A program made the position numbers and the translations under genes. A stretch of DNA of 64,000 nt from Candidatus Methylaffinis lahnbergensis (lineage in GTDB: Bacteria > Pseudomonadota > Alphaproteobacteria > Rhizobiales > Beijerinckiaceae). The stretch lies in assembly GCA_002890675.1 (NCBI GenBank), contig PEFW01000009.1:1-64000 (forward strand). Direction: 5' to 3'. Below are positions 59,329 to 64,000 of this stretch, in pieces (positions within the stretch are counted from its first letter, which is position 1; each line of letters starts with the position of its first letter). The notes beneath the pieces were generated by a model. It did not search any database and was not told the DNA's origin. It worked only from the letters and a program-made list of their open reading frames with translations.

Positions 59329-61053
59329 CTACCCCGTGATTTCCAGGATCAGACTGTCATGATGGTCGCGGCCATATTCATCGACGGCGTGCACATCGAT
59401 CGCATGCGCGCCCGGTTTCAGTGACTCGGGCAGGCGCGCGACCCAAATATGCGATGAGGGCTCCGCCTTCACCCAAGGTTTCATTGTCTCGGGGTTTCGG
59501 CCAAAGACCTCAACGACAAATGGATCGGGCCGCGTTTGCCGGATCATCGAAGCGGGGCCGCGCGCGCCGATCTTATATTCGACCGTGGTTTTTGGACCGC
59601 CGTCGAAAACATTGACGACGAGCGTGACGGCGGCAAGTTGGTCCCTTGAGATCGGCGAGCCGCGCAACTGTCCTGTCCGGAAATCGCGAAATAAATCCCG
59701 TCCGAAATGAAACTCCGCGTCGAGGCTGATCCGCATCTGCCGCCCGTTCGGCTCGTTGGTGGGAACAAAGCGGGTCGTGTAGCCGCCGCCATCGATCGAG
59801 AGGAGATGAAAGCCATGCGGAGTGCCGTCGCGGCTGTCGGCCGAGGCGATGCCGCGCCGGTCGAGCGGCCCGCTCCACCATGACCCGGACACCGCCGTCA
59901 ACACCTGATGATGATGCGGCGTCGACTGCATAAAACCCTCCGCCGCGCCAAAATAGTGATGTTCCGTCGTGTGGGTGTGCCCGGAGAAGCTTACTGTTGT
60001 GCGGCCTTCGAGGAGCGCCAGGAATTTGGCCTTGTCGGCAACATTTGTCGAGGGATCGTCGGGGTTAAGATAGTTTTGCAAAGGAATGTGCATGAAAGCG
60101 GCGACGAGGCGGGTGCTTTCCGTCTCTTTGAGGACGTTGGCGACAAAGTCAAGCTGGCGCTCGCCAAAAAAACCTCTGTATTTGCCCGACCGGCGCGGTT
60201 TGGCAGGATCGGCGCCAAGGTAATCAATATTATCGAGCATCAGAAAAAGCGTATCGCCAAATTCAAAGGCATAATAATTAGCGCCAAACACGCGCTTATA
60301 CGTCTCGCGGCAGTAGCGGGTGCCGGGCGCCTCGAAATTCAGATCATGATTGCCGCCGATATTCCACCAGGGAAGGCCGATTTGCCCGATGATCCGGTTG
60401 TAGCGGCCATAAAGTGATAGATCGTCGAACATGATGTCTCCGGCGGTGATCCCGAAGGCGGCCTCGACGCCGGTCAGCGCGCTCAAAACATCGTCGCGAA
60501 TGAAATCGATCTCGGCGTGGCTCTCGGGCTGGGGATCGGCGAAGAGCACGGCATCAAAGCGCCTTGACTCCTGTGTCCTGATCAGCGCGAAATCGACGGA
60601 TTCGGGCAAGGGCCCGGTTGGCGCGAGACCAGGATAGAGGAGGTCGAGGCCGGAAGGAGTCCCAGCCGGCTGATGGATGTAGGAGAAACGCGGCAGCCTT
60701 GTTTCCTCGTCGAGCGGGACCGCATAATCACTCGGCTTGATGACAAAAACGGCCGTTCCATCCTCGATCGGCAGGCTGTAGCGGCCATCTGGCCCGGTGC
60801 GCACGACCTCGCGGCCATTCGAAACGAGGACACCGCCAATGCCTGGGTCGCCGGCCTGCCGCTCGCGCGCGCCAGACCTGGATTCAAAGACGGCTCCCCT
60901 AACGATCCTTGCGCCAGTGTCGCCCGTCGCCAATGGCGCGGCTTGCTCGTTCGCCGACAGATTCCGCGCCGGGAAGGCGGCGGCCAGAGTTGCCGCCGTG
61001 GCCATCAGATCGCGGCGAGAGAGGTAGGCGTTAATCGTCATTTTTTTCTCCAT
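59329..61053 (-). CDS. Tat-exported calcineurin-like phosphoesterase
   Basis: 574 residues. A twin-arginine signal (YLSRRDLMATAATLAAAFPA) is followed by an N-terminal beta domain (GGVLVSNGREVVRTGPDGRY) and a metallophosphatase domain with FADPQPESHAE, AGDIMFDD, GGNHD, AAFMHIPL and FSGHTHTTEHH, the five metal-site blocks. A C-terminal beta-sandwich follows (ARLPESLKPGAHAIDVHAVD). Periplasmic; phosphoesters or phosphonates are likely. A broken copy of its 3' end lies to the left. Confidence 0.9.
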   Translation of the reverse strand: MEKKMTINAYLSRRDLMATAATLAAAFPARNLSANEQAAPLATGDTGARIVRGAVFESRSGARERQAGDPGIGGVLVSNGREVVRTGPDGRYSLPIEDGTAVFVIKPSDYAVPLDEETRLPRFSYIHQPAGTPSGLDLLYPGLAPTGPLPESVDFALIRTQESRRFDAVLFADPQPESHAEIDFIRDDVLSALTGVEAAFGITAGDIMFDDLSLYGRYNRIIGQIGLPWWNIGGNHDLNFEAPGTRYCRETYKRVFGANYYAFEFGDTLFLMLDNIDYLGADPAKPRRSGKYRGFFGERQLDFVANVLKETESTRLVAAFMHIPLQNYLNPDDPSTNVADKAKFLALLEGRTTVSFSGHTHTTEHHYFGAAEGFMQSTPHHHQVLTAVSGSWWSGPLDRRGIASADSRDGTPHGFHLLSIDGGGYTTRFVPTNEPNGRQMRISLDAEFHFGRDLFRDFRTGQLRGSPISRDQLAAVTLVVNVFDGGPKTTVEYKIGARGPASMIRQTRPDPFVVEVFGRNPETMKPWVKAEPSSHIWVARLPESLKPGAHAIDVHAVDEYGRDHHDSLILEITG

Positions 61054-61266
61054 AGCCTGGCTTTACGTAGCCGCGGCGCTCATTGACACGCGTTTCTCTC
61101 CCTCAACTGTTTGAAAGGTTGACGACAAATAGTCTGACTTTCCCCAGCTCCTTAGCACAAGGCGAATTTCGCTCTTCGTGATTGAGGGATGCCGTTCTTT
61201 GAACACCTATCTTGACCTCGATGCTTGCGCGGCCCAAAAGAGCGCGCTGAGAAGATCAAAACGCGC

Positions 61267-61896
61267 ATGACAACCGTAACCCTGATCGATAATTACGACA
61301 GTTTCACTTGGAACCTGGTGCATTGCCTGGGCGCGCTTGGCGCGGACGTCACGGTGCTTCGCAACGACAAGCTGGGCGTTGGCGAGATCATGGCGGCGGC
61401 GCCCGACGCGATCGTGCTCTCGCCCGGCCCTTGCCGCCCGCGCGACGCCGGGATCTGCCTCGAACTCATTGAGACCGCGGGGACCACCATCCCAATTTTT
61501 GGGGTTTGCCTCGGGCATCAGGCGATCGGCGAGGCCTTTGGCGGCGAGATCGTCCGCGCGCCAAAACCCGTGCATGGCAAGCTCACATCGATTGAACACC
61601 AGAGCGAAACGGTTTTTCGCGGCCTCGATGGCCCGTTCCGGGCGGCGCGCTACCATTCGCTTGTCGTGCACGGCGACACCATGCCGGATGTCTTGACGGT
61701 GACCGCAAGAGCCGATGGTCTTGTCATGGGGCTTTCGCACAAGCGGTTTCCCGCGCATGGTGTGCAATTTCACCCAGAAAGCATCGCCTCCGAACATGGC
61801 TTGCGCATTTTTGAGAATTTTCTCGACCTTGCGGCACAATGGAACCACAATGAGCGGCGGAACGGGATTTCAGGCTCCGCCATTTCGCGGGTTTGA
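61267..61896 (+). CDS. trpG: Anthranilate synthase component II
   Basis: 209 residues. This is a class I glutamine amidotransferase: [14 protein letters not shown] at the start, the nucleophile Cys in [16 protein letters not shown], and the HPES motif in GVQFHPESI. It supplies ammonia for anthranilate formation. trpE is not in the window, as usual where trpE stands alone. The ATG at 61267 is chosen from the family start. trpD follows 17 bp downstream. Confidence 0.94.
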   Translation: MTTVTLIDNYDSFTWNLVHCLGALGADVTVLRNDKLGVGEIMAAAPDAIVLSPGPCRPRDAGICLELIETAGTTIPIFGVCLGHQAIGEAFGGEIVRAPKPVHGKLTSIEHQSETVFRGLDGPFRAARYHSLVVHGDTMPDVLTVTARADGLVMGLSHKRFPAHGVQFHPESIASEHGLRIFENFLDLAAQWNHNERRNGISGSAISRV

Positions 61897-61913
61897 GGGT
61901 TTATAGGCCGGAA

Positions 61914-62990
61914 ATGGATGCGTTCAAGCCGCTGATCGCCAAGGTCGCGACCGGGTCGAGCCTGACCGAGGTCGAAGCCAGGGCCGCGTTCGATCTTATT
62001 TTCGCGGGAAGTGTCAGCCCGGCCCAGCTCGGCGGGCTCCTGATGGCACTGCGAGCACGCGGCGAAACGGTCGCCGAAATTACTGGCGCGGTTGCCGTCA
62101 TGCGGGAGCGGATGCTGCGGGTCGCGGCGCCGCCCGGGGCAATCGACATCGTTGGCACCGGCGGCGACGGGCACGGGACGCGCAATATCTCGACGCTCGC
62201 GGCGCTGATAGCCGCCGCCTGCGGCGTTCCGGTCGCCAAACACGGCAACCGCGCGGCCTCGTCGAAATCCGGCGCGGCCGACGTTTTGAGCGCGCTCGGC
62301 GTCAGCTTGGAATTGGAGCCCCGTGAAATCGAAGCCTGCATCGAGGAGGCGGGCATCGGCTTCATGGCGGCGCTCGTGCATCATGCGGCGATGCGTCATG
62401 CCGCCTCGGTCCGGGCCGAACTCGGCACGCCCACCATTTTCAATCTCATCGGCCCGCTCGCCAATCCGGCCGGCGTCAAATGCCAGGTCCTTGGCGTCTT
62501 TGCACGAGGCTGGCTCGAACCTCTGGCGCAGGTGCTGCGCAATCTTGGCTCCAAGCGCGTGTGGCTCGTGCATGGCTCCGACGGCCTCGACGAGGCAACG
62601 ACCACCGGCCCCACCTTCGTCACCGCGCTTGAGAACGGCCACATTCGCTCCTTTAAATTCGCGCCCGAGGATGCCGGAATTTCCCGCGCGTCGCTCGCCG
62701 ATTTCGCCGGAGGCGATCCAGCCGCCAACGCGGCGGCGCTTCGCGGCGTGCTCGGCGGCGCCAAGAACGCCTATCGCGACATCGCCGTTTTGAACGCCGC
62801 GGTTGCTCTCGTCGTCGCCCGAAGGGCGGACGATTTGAAACATGGCGCGGCTTTGGCGGCGGCGGCGCTCGACGAGGGCCTTGCCGCCGAAACACTCGCC
62901 AAACTCGTGCAAGTCTCGAACCGCGCCTCGCCCCCGCCGGACGGCGTTGCCGTTGAAGCCGCCAAGGGAATTCGATGCCCGACTTCTTGA
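61914..62990 (+). CDS. trpD: Anthranilate phosphoribosyltransferase
   Basis: 358 residues. The PRPP-binding signature is [18 protein letters not shown], with [21 protein letters not shown] and [12 protein letters not shown]. It joins anthranilate to PRPP. The ATG at 61914 is preferred over an upstream GTG at 61893 because GGCCGGAA lies just before it. The 3' end overlaps trpC by 16 bp, showing translational coupling. Confidence 0.95.
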   Translation: MDAFKPLIAKVATGSSLTEVEARAAFDLIFAGSVSPAQLGGLLMALRARGETVAEITGAVAVMRERMLRVAAPPGAIDIVGTGGDGHGTRNISTLAALIAAACGVPVAKHGNRAASSKSGAADVLSALGVSLELEPREIEACIEEAGIGFMAALVHHAAMRHAASVRAELGTPTIFNLIGPLANPAGVKCQVLGVFARGWLEPLAQVLRNLGSKRVWLVHGSDGLDEATTTGPTFVTALENGHIRSFKFAPEDAGISRASLADFAGGDPAANAAALRGVLGGAKNAYRDIAVLNAAVALVVARRADDLKHGAALAAAALDEGLAAETLAKLVQVSNRASPPPDGVAVEAAKGIRCPTS

Positions 62991-63802
62991 AGACGATCGA
63001 GGCCTATAAACGGCGCGAAATCGCGGCGGCCAAGGTGCGCATGCCGTTCGAGACCTTGGCGCGCAAAGCGTATGACCAGGATCCGCCGCGTGGCTTCGTC
63101 AAGGCGATCGAGGCCAAGTGCGAGACCGGCCATATGGCTTTGATCGCGGAAATCAAAAAGGCGAGCCCCTCGAAAGGGCTGATCCGCGCCGATTTCGACC
63201 CGCCTGCTCTCGCCCGCGCCTATCAATCGGGGGGGGCGGCATGTCTCTCGGTGCTTACCGACGGGCCCTCCTTTCAGGGCAGTTTCAGCGATCTTTCCGA
63301 GGCACGGCAAGCAACGCATTTGCCTTGTCTTCGTAAGGATTTCTTGTTCGATCCCTATCAAGTATATGAAGCACGGGCGAATGGCGCTGACTGCATTTTG
63401 ATCGTCATGGCGTGCGTCACCGACGCGGAGGCCTCCGGCTTGACCCGCGCGGCGCATGATCTTGGCATGGACATTCTTGTCGAGGTTCACGAAGAAGGCG
63501 AGCTTGCCCGCGCGTTGCCTCTGGAAACACGACTTGTCGGCGTCAACAACCGCGATTTACGAACCTTCAAAACATCGCTCGACGTGTGCGAACGACTCGC
63601 CGCGAAAATCCCGCCGGACCGGATTGTTGTCGGCGAAAGCGGCATCGTGACGCATCAGGATAGTCTGCGCCTGCAAGCGCATGGCATTCTGGCCATTCTC
63701 GTCGGGGAGAGTCTTATGCGCCAAAAAGACGTCGCGGCGGCGGCGCGGGCGCTTCTTCTCGGCGAACCGCACGCCCGCGGCTACAAACCCCAACGGGGAT
63801 GA
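62975..63802 (+). CDS. trpC: Indole-3-glycerol phosphate synthase
   Basis: 275 residues in a single TIM barrel. [21 protein letters not shown] holds the catalytic lysine region ([10 protein letters not shown]), [12 protein letters not shown] another catalytic Lys, and [11 protein letters not shown] and [11 protein letters not shown] the phosphate-binding loops. No PRAI domain is fused. It overlaps trpD and is followed 46 bp later by moaC. Confidence 0.96.
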   Translation: MPDFLKTIEAYKRREIAAAKVRMPFETLARKAYDQDPPRGFVKAIEAKCETGHMALIAEIKKASPSKGLIRADFDPPALARAYQSGGAACLSVLTDGPSFQGSFSDLSEARQATHLPCLRKDFLFDPYQVYEARANGADCILIVMACVTDAEASGLTRAAHDLGMDILVEVHEEGELARALPLETRLVGVNNRDLRTFKTSLDVCERLAAKIPPDRIVVGESGIVTHQDSLRLQAHGILAILVGESLMRQKDVAAAARALLLGEPHARGYKPQRG

Positions 63803-63848
63803 TTTTTGCCCGCTCGCACTCCCGCCCTTTTTGGATCGAATCATCGCC

Positions 63849-64000
63849 ATGCCGGACCTCACGCATCTTTCCGCCGCCGGGCAGGCCCATATGGTCGATG
63901 TTTCGGGCAAGGCCGCGACCGAACGCGTCGCGATCGCGGAAGGCAGCATCGTCATGGCAAAGGCGACCCTTGATCTTGCCTTGTCGGGCAATGCCAAGAA
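63849..64000 (+). CDS. moaC: Cyclic pyranopterin monophosphate synthase MoaC (partial)
   Basis: The first 50 codons are present and run off the window edge. [20 protein letters not shown] and [16 protein letters not shown] match the MoaC N-terminus. It makes cyclic pyranopterin monophosphate in molybdopterin synthesis. The trpGDC-moaC order is typical of Hyphomicrobiales. Confidence 0.9.
   Translation, partial: MPDLTHLSAAGQAHMVDVSGKAATERVAIAEGSIVMAKATLDLALSGNAK

Noticed and set aside
61770..62912. 380-codon minus-strand frame over trpD
   Set aside because: Antisense shadow of trpD.

Overview
The window reads as chromosomal DNA of an alphaproteobacterium of the order Hyphomicrobiales (Rhizobiales), most likely Beijerinckiaceae or a close relative. 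The evidence is a GC-rich background, a DnaX with the zinc-module cysteines mostly lost, the trpG-trpD-trpC-moaC order, a PAS/HWE histidine kinase, a promoter matching the alphaproteobacterial EcfG consensus, and small CsbD, DUF3096, DUF3309 and PRC-barrel proteins. The genus is inference. No tRNA, rRNA, CRISPR array or prophage was recognised.

0-22 kb is mostly conserved chromosome: rhodanese, mobA, a beta-barrel protein, a glycosyltransferase, the 4.5S SRP RNA (ffs) directly before dnaX-ybaB-recR, PBP1A, dnaN, an inositol-phosphatase family enzyme, an AT-richer GMC oxidoreductase, nnrDE, pheS (no pheT next to it), cutA, a large aminopeptidase P, and a PAS-PAS-HWE kinase.

22.3-25.0 kb is a stress cassette of very small genes: PRC-barrel, three CsbD paralogues, DUF3096, a basic KGG-like protein and DUF3309. 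Two perfect EcfG-type promoters (GGAAC-N16-CGTT) precede the PRC-barrel gene and the third CsbD gene. The other two CsbD leaders carry the same half-sites spaced 26 and 36 bp apart. Each CsbD gene ends in a GC-rich hairpin.

25-37.8 kb: EVE protein, gpsA, a tandem pair of secreted PQQ-like propellers of which the first is wrecked by a frameshift and an internal inversion, an IS110 relic, a porin, a likely 6S RNA before 5-formyl-THF cyclo-ligase, a YmdB-like phosphoesterase, a GyrI-like periplasmic protein, dapF and mtaB.

37.8-45.5 kb: an AT-richer accessory insert with a frameshifted FRG-domain gene, an orphan YejF-like double ATPase, a membrane-anchored protein with 126-bp internal tandem repeats, and a YidB-OmpA protein.

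45.5-59.2 kb is a gene graveyard with intact islands. Intact: oxalate decarboxylase, DUF1275, isochorismatase-like hydrolase, XapX, quinone oxidoreductase, YtcJ-like amidohydrolase, and a tight three-gene unit (bicupin, beta-propeller, MetX-like alpha/beta hydrolase). Between them lie fragments of IS66, IS481 and IS6 elements, a TPP-dependent pyruvate oxidase (two separate pieces), a lactate/malate dehydrogenase, two isochorismatase hydrolases, a cupin, a recombinase, a phosphoesterase and a DUF433/DUF5615 toxin-antitoxin pair.

59.3-64 kb returns to core genes: a Tat-exported calcineurin-like phosphoesterase, then trpG-trpD-trpC and the start of moaC.

The most promising candidates for undescribed biology are the bicupin-propeller-MetX unit (possibly oxygenase, lactonase-like and acyl-transfer or hydrolysis steps of one catabolic route) and the CsbD cassette with its 16/26/36-bp promoter spacing series.
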